40,772 nucleotides of DNA, taken from Chloroflexota bacterium (GTDB taxonomy: Bacteria > Chloroflexota > UBA6077 > FW602-bin22 > JAMCWG01). A program made the translations under genes and the position numbers. Positions 1 through 7,590 of this stretch are shown here, in pieces. The notes beneath the pieces are model-generated. The model made no database searches. It worked only from the letters and a program-made list of their open reading frames with translations, and was not told where the DNA came from. The stretch lies in the NCBI GenBank assembly GCA_023475235.1, contig JAMCWG010000175.1, forward strand, positions 1-40,772, in the 5' to 3' direction. Every line of letters starts with the position of its first letter. The first letter of the stretch is position 1.

Positions 1-639
1 GAGAAAGGCCAATAGCGCGCCGATGACGATGGCGCAGATGGCCGCCAGTTGTGCCTGGCCGTCTCGCCAGGCCAGCACCAGATAGGCCGCGAAGGCCAGG
101 CCCGTGACCCCGGCGGCCAGCCCGTCCAGGCCATCTATCTCGTTCACGCCGCTGGTGCAGCTAAAGATGGCGAGCATGCCCAGGGGAACGTACCACCAGC
201 CCAGGTCGAAGGTCCCCAGCCAGGGGACGGCGAGGGTGTGCCGGCCACTCCAGGCGAAGATCGCGTAGGCAACGCCTAGAGCAATGAGGTTGTGCCACAG
301 GAACTTGTAGCGCACCCGCAGGCCCAGGCCCTCCTGACTGCCCAGCCCGGCCAGGTCGTCGATAGCTCCCGAGACGGCAAACAGGAGAAGCGCTACGAGG
401 ATGGGCACGGCTACCTCCCACTGCCGGAGGAACAGCAGCGAGACGGCGGCGATAGCGCCGGTCATTATCCAGCCGCCCATAGTCGGGGTCCCCGCCTTGC
501 CGGTGTGAGTGCTGGGGCCGGCGGCGCGAATGGACTTGCCCACCCGCCTGTGGACCAGGAAGCCGATCCACCAGGGTGCCCAGAGGAACGCCCAGGCGAA
601 CGCCAGCAGCCCCAGGCCCACCAGGGACAGCACGCTCAC
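1..639 (-). CDS. mraY: MraY, phospho-N-acetylmuramoyl-pentapeptide transferase (partial, C-terminus off window)
   Basis: Integral membrane enzyme that moves phospho-MurNAc-pentapeptide from UDP to undecaprenyl phosphate, making lipid I. The frame opens with GTG at 639, overlapping the murF TGA by four bases, and stays open to base 1 (213 codons). Visible family marks are a hydrophobic N-terminal segment, the GKAGTPTMGG motif near residue 47, an AIDDL Asp pair near residue 92, and NEIDGLDGLA near residue 165, followed by more membrane segments. The family is usually 320-360 residues, so roughly the last third is missing. The overlap implies translational coupling to murF. The identification is firm; only the truncated end is unseen. 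Confidence 0.93.
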   Translation of the reverse strand, partial: MSVLSLVGLGLLAFAWAFLWAPWWIGFLVHRRVGKSIRAAGPSTHTGKAGTPTMGGWIMTGAIAAVSLLFLRQWEVAVPILVALLLFAVSGAIDDLAGLGSQEGLGLRVRYKFLWHNLIALGVAYAIFAWSGRHTLAVPWLGTFDLGWWYVPLGMLAIFSCTSGVNEIDGLDGLAAGVTGLAFAAYLVLAWRDGQAQLAAICAIVIGALLAFL

Positions 640-2021
640 TGGCGCCGCCCCCCCTCCTCGGGCTGCTGCCAGCGCGCCACCAGGTCCTCCATCTTCATCC
701 CCCGCGACCCCTTGATCAACACCCAGTCCACCGGCCCGAACTCCAGCTCCACCTCATCCTTAGTGGCGGCGAACTGCACCGATGCCATGCCGGAGGCCCG
801 CGCCTCCTCCCCGATCAGGCGGGCGCGCTCGCCGACCACCACCAGCCGGTCCAGGACCGCGGCTGCCCAGCGCCCGACCTCCCGGTGCGCCGACTCCTCG
901 TACGGGCCCAGCTCCAGCATATCGCCCAGCACGGCGACGCGGCGTCCGGGCAGGTCTGACAGGAGGTCTAGCGCGGCGTGCACCGACACCGGGGCCGCGT
1001 TGTACGTGTCGTCGATGAGATGGGAGCCGTTGGGACCGGGCACCACTCGCAAGCGCAGGGCCGGCGGCGGGCTGGCTAGGCCCATCGCGATGTCCTCGGG
1101 GGACATCCCCTCCACCATTCCAACCGCCGCTGCCGCCAGGCACGCGTAGACCTGATGCCGGCCCATCAGAGCGCTGCTCACCGATATGCTACGCTCCCCC
1201 AGATGAAGGCGGAAACAGATGCCGGCCAGCCCCAGGCTTTCCAGCTCATCCGCCCGGACCTCGCAGTCCTCTCCCAGGCCGAACAGCAGGCGGCGCGCCG
1301 GCGTCGGCATATCCCTGACCCGCGGGTCGTCGCCGTTCAAGACGGCCCAGCCGGCGGACGACAGCGAGCGCGGCAGCTCCCCCTTGGCCTCGGCGATGCG
1401 CTCAAGGCTTCCCAGGCGCTCCAGGTGGGTCGGCCCCACGTTGGTGACCACGCCGGTATCGGGCTCGGCGATGCGGCACAGCGCGGCGATCTCCCCGGGG
1501 CCGTACATACCCATCTCCAGGACGGCCCGCTGATGGATGGCCTCCAGCTTGAGCAGGGTCAGCGGCAGGCCCGTCTCGGTATTCAGGTTGGCCTCGCTCC
1601 GCAGGACCTGGAACCGCCTGGACAGCACGGCGGCGATCATCTCTCTGGTGGTGGTCTTGCCCACGCTGCCGGTGACCGCGATCACCCGTATCGCGTGCCG
1701 CCTACGCCAGTAATGGGCCAGATCCTGCAGGGCGCGCAGCGCATCGGGCACGATCAGGTAGGCGAGCCGGGAGGATTCCCCGGCGGGCAGCCAGCCGGCC
1801 CCGGGCTCTCGCTCGGCGATCACGCCGGTCGCGCCGCGCCGGACGGCGTCGGGGATGAACTGGTGGCCGTCGGCACTTTCCCCGCGCAGGGCCACGAAGA
1901 GCGATCCGGGGACAGCCTGCCGCGAGTCGTGCACCACGCCGGTGAACTGCATGGTGGCAGAGGTCTCGAAGGCGAGCCGGTGTGCGCCGATCCCCTCACG
2001 CACCTGGGCCAGGAAGATCAT
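636..2021 (-). CDS. murF: MurF, UDP-MurNAc-tripeptide:D-Ala-D-Ala ligase
   Basis: Cytoplasmic ATP-dependent ligase adding D-Ala-D-Ala to UDP-MurNAc-tripeptide. The 461-aa protein has the usual three-domain Mur ligase layout: an N-terminal substrate domain with HDSRQ and GxxFVALRGE-type motifs (about 31-47), a central ATPase with P-loop TGSVGKTTT (117-125) and NVGPTHLERLGS (about 184-195), and a C-terminal domain with DDTYNAAP and AVLGDMLELG. Length is normal. The ATG at 2021 overlaps the upstream PBP stop by four bases and its own stop overlaps the mraY GTG, so three genes are tightly coupled. No murE lies between the PBP and murF, where many dcw clusters carry it. Confidence 0.96.
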   Translation of the reverse strand: MIFLAQVREGIGAHRLAFETSATMQFTGVVHDSRQAVPGSLFVALRGESADGHQFIPDAVRRGATGVIAEREPGAGWLPAGESSRLAYLIVPDALRALQDLAHYWRRRHAIRVIAVTGSVGKTTTREMIAAVLSRRFQVLRSEANLNTETGLPLTLLKLEAIHQRAVLEMGMYGPGEIAALCRIAEPDTGVVTNVGPTHLERLGSLERIAEAKGELPRSLSSAGWAVLNGDDPRVRDMPTPARRLLFGLGEDCEVRADELESLGLAGICFRLHLGERSISVSSALMGRHQVYACLAAAAVGMVEGMSPEDIAMGLASPPPALRLRVVPGPNGSHLIDDTYNAAPVSVHAALDLLSDLPGRRVAVLGDMLELGPYEESAHREVGRWAAAVLDRLVVVGERARLIGEEARASGMASVQFAATKDEVELEFGPVDWVLIKGSRGMKMEDLVARWQQPEEGGRRQ

Positions 2022-3721
2022 TGCTGCACCCCCGCGAGGGTCGTGGAAGGGGGCACCCGATAATAGGCCAGCAACTGCTCGGCCACCGCTCGAAACAGGG
2101 GAGCGGCCACCTCCGGCCCGGAGAAGCTGGTCTGGGGGCGGTCCACCTTCACGACAATGGTAAAGCGAGGCTTGTCTGCCGGCACGATCCCAATGAACGA
2201 GACGCTCTCGTTACTGGGGGAAGCGCTGCCGGGAGCGCTGGCGATGCCGGCCACCACGTACGGCGGAAGGGCCGCCTGGGTGGCCGTGGCCTCCGGCCCC
2301 TGGACCGTGGCGGCCATCATTTCTTTCACCGCCCGCGCCGTGGCAGGCGAGATTACCTGCCTGACCAGGCGCGGGTCGAATGGGATCTTCGCGTCGCCGA
2401 AATGCATCTCCTGTACCAGGTAGGGCTGCATCAGCAGGCCCCCGTTGGCGATGGCGGATGCGCCCGCCGCCAGTTGCAGCGGCGTCGCCAGGATGCCTCT
2501 ACCGAAAGCCTGCGAGCCGAAGTTGGCCTGCGTGCCCACCATCCCAGCGTTCTCGTCCGCCATGCCTATCCCGGTTGCCTGGCCGAAGCCGAACTTCGCC
2601 ATGTACTGGTAGAAGGCGTCTGCCCCCAGCCGGTTGGCGACGTAGGCCACGCCGATTTCCGAGCCGCGCTGGACCACCTGGGTCATGTTCTCGGGACCCG
2701 GCTGGTCCTGGCCACCGCTCGGCGCGGCCCCGTTGCCGGCTGCGGCCGTGCCCTTGTTGAGGAAAGTGTGGTCGGTGGTCACCGCTCCCGTGTCCAGGGC
2801 CGCAGCCATCGTCATTATTCGTATCAACGATACGGGCTCGTAAGCTACGCTTACCGCCGGGTGCCGGTACATCGCTACCTGTCCTTCATCTATTATCTGT
2901 TTTGGATCGATGGCGGGCGAGGCGGCCATCGCCAGGACCGCCCCCGTGCTCGGGTCCATAACCACGACGGCACCGCCGCTGGCCCGCTGCGCGGCCACCG
3001 TCTTCTCCAGCTCCACCTCGGCGATGCGCTGGGCAAAGCGGTCCAGGGTCAGGACCAGGTCCGCGCCCCGATAATACGCATTCCGTCCGTATCCAAGGCG
3101 GCCGCTCAATTCGGCGTCGTACCCGGCCTCCAGCCCCGTGAGCCCGCGTCCATCCCTTCCTACCAGCCCCAGCACGGCCCCTCCCAGCTTCCCCTCCGGG
3201 TAGCCACGCCTCGCCTCCGTGCGCACCATCAGCTCCGGCCGCGCCAGACGGCGCACCTGCTCGACCTGGTCCGCGCTCAGCGCCGACTGGACGAGGACCG
3301 GCTCGCGCTGCCGCGCCAGCAGCCTGGTCCGCAAGTCGCTTTCGGAAGATCCCAGGACCGGAGACAACGTCGAGGCCAGGCGGTCAGGACTGTTCACGCG
3401 GACCGGATCGGCGTATAACGATTCATAGGTTACGTCAGCGGCCAGTAGTTGTCCAGTGGCGTCATAGATGGCACCGCGAACGGTGGCCGGCGGCCGGGAC
3501 AGCGGGCTCGACGCGCCGGCTGTCCTGGAGCGCTCGGCGCCAGGGCTTGCCAGGCTAGCAGCTCCTGGAAACCCAAAGACCTGTACCAGGAGAAGTCCCA
3601 CCAAAAGCAAAGCAGCCGCGCATAATAGGGGCAGCCGCCAACGGGACAGGAACCGTTGGCGGCTTCTCCGTGGTCCAGTGCGTCGTCTCCCCACTGACCG
3701 GTGGGTACGTCCTTGTTCCAT
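2018..3721 (-). CDS. FtsI/PBP2-like protein with degenerate transpeptidase motifs
   Basis: By position (after ftsL-like, before murF) and architecture this is the class B PBP of the division cluster: a basic cytosolic tail, one membrane segment (about 30-50), a PBP dimerisation domain (about 75-215) and a transpeptidase-fold domain (about 240-555). The catalytic motifs are altered. The SxxK position reads S298-L-I-R301 in the context AYEPVSLIRIMT, the SxN position reads G-S-E (353-355), and the KTG position reads I-A-S (503-505) in VAGIASAPG. I checked the first and third against the bases. The frame is open over 567 codons, of normal length, so it is not a simple pseudogene. Inference: a non-catalytic structural PBP in the divisome. 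A true FtsI would have to be elsewhere. Confidence 0.88.
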   Translation of the reverse strand: MEQGRTHRSVGRRRTGPRRSRQRFLSRWRLPLLCAAALLLVGLLLVQVFGFPGAASLASPGAERSRTAGASSPLSRPPATVRGAIYDATGQLLAADVTYESLYADPVRVNSPDRLASTLSPVLGSSESDLRTRLLARQREPVLVQSALSADQVEQVRRLARPELMVRTEARRGYPEGKLGGAVLGLVGRDGRGLTGLEAGYDAELSGRLGYGRNAYYRGADLVLTLDRFAQRIAEVELEKTVAAQRASGGAVVVMDPSTGAVLAMAASPAIDPKQIIDEGQVAMYRHPAVSVAYEPVSLIRIMTMAAALDTGAVTTDHTFLNKGTAAAGNGAAPSGGQDQPGPENMTQVVQRGSEIGVAYVANRLGADAFYQYMAKFGFGQATGIGMADENAGMVGTQANFGSQAFGRGILATPLQLAAGASAIANGGLLMQPYLVQEMHFGDAKIPFDPRLVRQVISPATARAVKEMMAATVQGPEATATQAALPPYVVAGIASAPGSASPSNESVSFIGIVPADKPRFTIVVKVDRPQTSFSGPEVAAPLFRAVAEQLLAYYRVPPSTTLAGVQQ

Positions 3722-3831
3722 AGCCAGACCCGCTAGCCTTCGCCAGTGTTATGGGAAAAAGCCTCGAGACAAGACAGGGCGCTTCTTGGGCCGCTCTGCG
3801 TCAGTCCATGCAGTTCCTCGTTCGGCAGCGC

Positions 3832-4053
3832 TCACGCGCTCCGCACCCGCGATGCTGAGATCGACAGATCAGGGTTGGCTGCCGGCGCGACATCGGCCCG
3901 CCTCGACGAGATAGTCGCGCCCGGCGACGATAGCTGTCCCTTCAGGTCGACGGCAGCTCTCGGGACAACAGTCGAGCGGACCGATGCCCCTGTCATATCC
4001 GCTGCTACGGGTCGCCCGGCTGTGCCGGGGGGCATAAAATCCACTAATCGCAT
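3832..4053 (-). CDS. Possible small protein (73 aa) between ftsL-like and PBP genes
   Basis: The 458 bp between the ftsL-like gene and the PBP gene hold no recognised gene. This ORF is reported because a strong Shine-Dalgarno (GGAGGTGAGG) lies about nine bases before its ATG at 4053, and the direction matches the cluster. The product has no signal peptide, membrane segment or motif I recognise and is rich in Ala, Ser, Arg and Val. A 66-aa ORF from 4069 overlaps it in another frame with no better support. It could be a real small dcw protein, a leader, or chance. Confidence 0.3.
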   Translation of the reverse strand: MRLVDFMPPGTAGRPVAADMTGASVRSTVVPRAAVDLKGQLSSPGATISSRRADVAPAANPDLSISASRVRSA

Positions 4054-4179
4054 TGAACCTCACCTCCAAACATGGAAGCCGTCATACCCGAAAACCCCAG
4101 CCGCCAGGAAAAAGGGGGCCGCCCATCTTCCGGGCGCACTCTCCTCTCCTGGCAGCGCCCCTCCTGCCATTCAGACCGA

Positions 4180-4734
4180 TTAGCGGCGCCCGTAGTCGGA
4201 CTCGCTGGCCGAGACGTCGCCGGGCTTGATGAAAAACATAAGCTGCTCCAGCCATCCCCCTCCCGACGATGGAAGGTCGGCCATACGCGCGCTGGCCAGG
4301 GGGGAGCTGCCGCCCTGCGGGCCGCGCGTGCCCTGGATGGCCGCCAACGCCCCCGCGCCTGGAGCAACCCTGCCTGCGGGCGCGGCGCTGCCGGTCGCGA
4401 CGAAGGTGGGCATTGGGACGAAGGTCAGCTCCGCGGGGGTCGGCGGGCGCATCCCCAACTGCCCCAGGCCGATGGGCACCAGCCGGTCGAGGGACCGCAG
4501 CTCGGCGATCTCCATCCGCAACTGGTCGCCCGTAGTCTGCTCCGAGCGCAACTGCGCCTCCAGACGCTGTACTCGCTGAGTGGCCGCGGCCACCTGGCCG
4601 CTCAGCGTGATGTAAGCCCAGCCAAGGGACGCCAGCAGCAGCAAGCTTGCCAGCAGCCATACCGGCGGTACCAGTGCCTGGCTAGCCGCCCGGTAACGCC
4701 GGGATACGGGTTGGGCCATCAAGTCCACTGCCAC
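4180..4734 (-). CDS. FtsL/DivIC-like septum protein
   Basis: Bitopic membrane protein in the FtsL position between rsmH and the class B PBP. The 184-aa product has a short cytosolic N-terminus, one strong membrane helix (about 25-46), then a heptad-like coiled coil (about 47-82, with QRVQRLEAQL and MEIAELRSL) ending in a LVPIGLGQLGMRPP segment typical of FtsL-type proteins. Beyond residue 105 is a long Pro/Ala/Ser/Gly-rich tail not usual for the roughly 100-residue family. FtsL normally heterotrimerises with DivIC/FtsB and recruits FtsW/FtsI. Sequence identity in this family is too low for a firm gene name, so the call rests on topology and context. Confidence 0.72.
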   Translation of the reverse strand: MAVDLMAQPVSRRYRAASQALVPPVWLLASLLLLASLGWAYITLSGQVAAATQRVQRLEAQLRSEQTTGDQLRMEIAELRSLDRLVPIGLGQLGMRPPTPAELTFVPMPTFVATGSAAPAGRVAPGAGALAAIQGTRGPQGGSSPLASARMADLPSSGGGWLEQLMFFIKPGDVSASESDYGRR

Positions 4735-4778
4735 GGTGCGCCTCCTTTGCGTGTGTTGTTGCGTTTACGACGATGGAC

Positions 4779-5744
4779 CTATGCTGGCGTTAGAGCCTCC
4801 GCCACTCGCAGCTTGGCGCTGCGGGAGCGGGGGTTGGTCTTCTCCTCTTCACGGGTCGGTGTTATCGGCTTACGGGTTATCAGGCGCAGCCGCGGCCGGT
4901 GGCCGCACCTGCACACGGGCAGGCCGGGCGGGCAGATGCAGCCGCGCGCCTCCCTGGCCATAAAGGTCTTCACGATGCGGTCTTCCAACGAATGGAAAGA
5001 GATGACGGCCAGCCGCCCGCCCGGCCGGAGCAGGTCCAGCGCTTGCGGCAGGGCTCGCTCCAGGCTCTCCAGCTCCCGGTTCACGGCGATGCGCAGGGCC
5101 TGGAAAGCACGCGTAGCCGGATCGATACGCCCCCGGCCCCTCGGCACGACCCGCCGCACGATCGCCGCCAACTGCCCGGTGGTGCGAATGGGCGACTGCT
5201 CGCGGGCCGCCGTGATGGCACGGGCCAGTGGCCGGGACCGCCTTTCCTCGCCATACCGGTAGAATATGTCGGCCAATTCTTCCACCGTCAGCCGGTTCAC
5301 CAGGTCTGCGGCAGTCGTCGTCTGCGAAGGGTCGAGCCGCATGTCCAGCGGCCCTTCACTCTGAAAGGAGAATCCTCTTTCGGCGCGTCCTAATTGCATC
5401 GAAGAAACACCCAGGTCGAACAAGACACCGTCTACCGCCGCGAAGCCGTGCTCGACGGCTACGCTGCCCACCTCTGCAAAATTGGCCACCACCAGAACGC
5501 AGCGTTCTCCGAAGTCCACAAGCCGCTGCTTAGCTGATTCAACAGCGTCAGGGTCGGCATCCAACCCCAGCAACCGACCGCCAGGTGCGCTTCGTTCCAG
5601 GATGCCACGGGCGTGTCCTCCCAGTCCAAGGGTGGCATCGATGTAGCGTCCACCCGGCCGTGGCTGCAGCGCCGCCATAACCTCTTCGAATAGTACTGGC
5701 GTGTGCTCATAGCTCGAATTCCTGCTGCCGTTGTCCGACGGCAT
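4779..5744 (-). CDS. rsmH: RsmH, 16S rRNA (cytosine1402-N4)-methyltransferase
   Basis: SAM-dependent methyltransferase acting on C1402 of 16S rRNA in the ribosomal P site. The 321-aa product matches the family throughout: [11 protein letters not shown] near the N-terminus, SAM-binding [10 protein letters not shown] (about 36-45), [38 protein letters not shown] and the signature [12 protein letters not shown]. Cysteines near the C-terminus ([15 protein letters not shown]) are also common in the family. The ATG at 5744 gives a 38-bp overlap with the end of mraZ. No later in-frame ATG precedes the conserved start of the domain, so this start is favoured. Length is normal. Confidence 0.96.
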   Translation of the reverse strand: MPSDNGSRNSSYEHTPVLFEEVMAALQPRPGGRYIDATLGLGGHARGILERSAPGGRLLGLDADPDAVESAKQRLVDFGERCVLVVANFAEVGSVAVEHGFAAVDGVLFDLGVSSMQLGRAERGFSFQSEGPLDMRLDPSQTTTAADLVNRLTVEELADIFYRYGEERRSRPLARAITAAREQSPIRTTGQLAAIVRRVVPRGRGRIDPATRAFQALRIAVNRELESLERALPQALDLLRPGGRLAVISFHSLEDRIVKTFMAREARGCICPPGLPVCRCGHRPRLRLITRKPITPTREEEKTNPRSRSAKLRVAEALTPA

Positions 5745-6138
5745 TTGCTCGCTCCCGTTGATTGGCTTCCTCCTGGTCCCAGACCTCTCTTGCCCAGATC
5801 TCGATGAATTCGCTGACCCCCATGATGATCACCTCATTCTTGATCTTGGCGAACTCTCGCATATAGGGCGGAATGACGATGCGGCCCTGCTGGTCCATTC
5901 GGCAATCGGCAGCGCTAGAGAAAATGAGGCGGCGGAAGGACCTGGCATCTGGGTTGGTCAGGGGAAGTTTGGCCATCCGTTCCACCAGCACCTTCCACTC
6001 CGCCTCCGGATAGATGAGGAGACAGTTGTCGAAACCTGTGGTCAGGTATAGACCCGAGGCCAGTTCTGCGCGATACTTGGAGGGGATTGATAGACGTCCC
6101 TTGTCATCGACGCTGTGCTGATACTGGCTTAGGAACAC
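5707..6138 (-). CDS. mraZ: MraZ, transcriptional regulator of the dcw cluster
   Basis: DNA-binding repressor of its own cluster, a ring-shaped oligomer of double AbrB/SpoVT-like folds. Two such motifs are visible: [13 protein letters not shown] near residue 12 and [15 protein letters not shown] near residue 84. The open frame extends to 6249, but the GTG at 6138 is chosen because it gives 143 residues, the family's usual size, starts at [15 protein letters not shown] where MraZ begins, and has GGGAG upstream. The longer start would also put the presumed promoter inside the coding region. Repeat sites matching the known MraZ operator lie about 130 bp upstream. Confidence 0.94.
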   Translation of the reverse strand: MFLSQYQHSVDDKGRLSIPSKYRAELASGLYLTTGFDNCLLIYPEAEWKVLVERMAKLPLTNPDARSFRRLIFSSAADCRMDQQGRIVIPPYMREFAKIKNEVIIMGVSEFIEIWAREVWDQEEANQRERANAVGQRQQEFEL

Positions 6139-6239
6139 GGGCGTCCACTCCCAACCGAATCGAATAGGTCGACGCTGTCTCCGCTGGAGCCAGGTGCCAT
6201 GTGTGGTAATTGCTTCCACTATGCACCGCAGCGGCCCAC

Positions 6240-6291
6240 AGTCTACCACTCTGCCCCACCAGAGTCAACCACTTTTCCCCATTTTCTCCCA
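6240..6291 (-). promoter_or_regulatory. mraZ promoter with MraZ operator repeats
   Basis: Read on the minus strand, TGGGA (from 6291), TGGGG (from 6281), TGGTT (from 6271) and TGGTG (from 6261) are spaced exactly 10 bp apart. This matches the known MraZ site, TGGGN repeats with five-base spacers, two perfect and two degenerate. They overlap the -35 box TTGACT (6268-6263), followed after 17 bases by a -10 TAGACT (6245-6240). A 7-bp inverted repeat AGCAATT/AATTGCT (6291-6308) abuts the array. Repression by MraZ occluding the -35 is the natural inference. Confidence 0.8.
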
Positions 6292-6379
6292 GCAATTGGG
6301 AAATTGCTCCCCACGCCCAAATACTCGATCCTCTTGCATAATCACGCATCCAACTGCCCCTGAACGGGCATCTGGCTAG

Positions 6380-6995
6380 TCAGGGGTGGTTCTGGAGCTG
6401 AGGAGCGTGCCTACCGGGTTGTGAGGATGGTCGGGGGACCGAGTGGTATTTGTTGTCTTCGCTGAAGCTGCGTCCCCCTTCGCTCTGCTCAGGGCAAGTT
6501 CCTTTGCTCCTGCCCTTGGCCTCTTTGCTGCCTCTCACTCCCCAACGGGCATCCGGGTCGGCGGCACTTCGCCTCTCGCCAAGACCCGCCTCTCGCCATA
6601 GAGCCTGTGATTTAATTGGTTTGGGCCGCTGAAAACGGCTGCGCCCCAATAATATGATCCGCTGTAATATGGTCCGCTGTGCGAGCCAGTTTGTCCGCCG
6701 CAAATCGAAAAAATCACAAGCTCATAGGCGAGTCGCTCGCCAGTCTCCGCAGGCGACTCGCCTCTGGCGAGAGTCGCCTCGGAGATCAATTGGACACACA
6801 GGACGGAGTGTCGCCTGTCTCCGTAGGCGACTCGTCTGCCAGAGGTCGCCAGAGGCGACGCTAGTCGCCCGGACCTCGCCACGGCGAGTCGCTCGCCAGA
6901 GTCGCCTCGGACACCAACTGGTCACAGAGGCGAGTCTGGCGACCTTCGGAGACCGCCTTTGGCGGGCCGAGGCGAGCGGCGACCGGGCTGGCGAC
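6380..6995. repeat. Palindromic repeat block between the dcw cluster and binding-protein genes
   Basis: No credible gene. From about 6715 the DNA is a dense series of short inverted motifs of the form [C/G]TCGCC-N2-4-GGCGA[C/G], with two loosely tandem larger units. One has GATCAATTGGACACAC in its middle (about 6783-6800) and one has CACCAACTGGTCACAG (about 6911-6926). ORFs here are by-products of the repeat. The part before 6650 contains C-rich stretches but no feature I can name. Confidence 0.7.
6871..6968 (+). repeat. 98-bp dispersed repeat, copy A
   Basis: This 98-bp unit matches the reverse complement of 25216-25313 at 96 of 98 positions by direct reading (differences T/A in the cctNcgg context and T/C in gcctNtgg). 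It contains an imperfect stem, CGCCAGAGTCGCCTC against GAGGCGAGTCTGGCG with one mismatch, around the palindrome ACCAACTGGT. It is probably a REP/MITE-like hairpin element. Confidence 0.85.
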
Positions 6996-7061
6996 CTACG
7001 GAGACTGGCGGGGGCGATTCGCCTGTGGCGACTTCCTTCGGCCCCCGGCTGTAGGCCACCA

Positions 7062-7092
7062 CTCGTCCTTCACCCAGGGGGTGAAGGACGAG
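7062..7092. repeat. 14-bp perfect inverted repeat inside the transposase remnant
   Basis: CTCGTCCTTCACCC (7062-7075) and its exact reverse complement (7079-7092) are separated by AGG. The core CCTTCACCC/GGGTGAAGG recurs at 7213-7235. Confidence 0.85.
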
Positions 7093-7212
7093 TCTGCGAC
7101 ATCGGTGCTGTCTGCCGCTACCGTCTCTCCGAAACCACGGGCCAGTTGGGCAAAGCGCCGCACCAGGTCATCGATACAGGCCTGCAGCAAGTCTTGATGC
7201 TTGGCCAGACGA

Positions 7213-7235
7213 CCCTTCACCCGAAGGGTGAAGGG
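7213..7235. repeat. 10-bp perfect inverted repeat, second copy of the CCTTCACCC palindrome
   Basis: CCCTTCACCC (7213-7222), loop GAA, then GGGTGAAGGG (7226-7235). It has the same core as the hairpin at 7062-7092, suggesting one small mobile or recurrent palindrome. Confidence 0.8.
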
Positions 7236-7314
7236 TGAAGGTGGACTGGCTGGGAATGCGGGAGGAGCTGATGCCACACAGGAAGCGTAGACAAGATGCT
7301 CGTAAGGCAGGACG

Positions 7315-7342
7315 TTGACTTGTCTGCAAAAGGGAGTACTAT
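7315..7342 (+). promoter_or_regulatory. Candidate promoter of the first binding-protein gene
   Basis: TTGACT (7315-7320), 16 bases, TACTAT (7337-7342). It would leave a 5' leader of about 240 bases before the ATG at 7591. I see no terminator in that leader (7343-7590), only a good Shine-Dalgarno (GAGAGGAGAG) just before the start. Confidence 0.45.
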
Positions 7343-7590
7343 GTGGCCGGATTCCGATGGGTGCCGAGTTCGTCAGGGCGCTGGGGAGACAGGGCTATTG
7401 GAACGTCACACAAGTGGCTAGGAAGCGAACGGTAAGGGAAGGGAGGAAATCGAGAGCCGCAAACTATCATTGATCTTTAGTCGATGTATCGCAGCCATCG
7501 AGTCATTCTTCTATCTGGTCGTCTATTAATCGAGCCGAGCTTGGAACTTCGGACAATGAGGTTCAGAAAACACCGAGAGGAGAGAAAAAT

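Larger units (their letters stand above)
6996..7277 (-). pseudogene. Remnant of a DDE (IS4/IS5/IS1182-like) transposase
   Basis: A 93-codon minus-strand frame holds a segment resembling the region around the first catalytic Asp of DDE transposases: a helix LLQACIDDLVRRFAQL followed by GFGETVAADSTDV, where the D of DSTD would be the catalytic residue. The rest of the enzyme (second Asp, Glu) is absent, and no terminal repeats or full-length frame flank it. Two short palindromes (7062-7092 and 7213-7235) sit within the frame and are read through without a stop. Identification rests on one motif and context, so it is moderate. Confidence 0.5.

Noticed and set aside
1982-3418. 478-codon plus-strand frame over the PBP
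   Set aside because: Shadow of the PBP gene with no recognisable protein content.
6380-7560. CRISPR array in the repeat region
   Set aside because: Repeats are palindromic hairpins of irregular spacing without unique spacers or cas genes.
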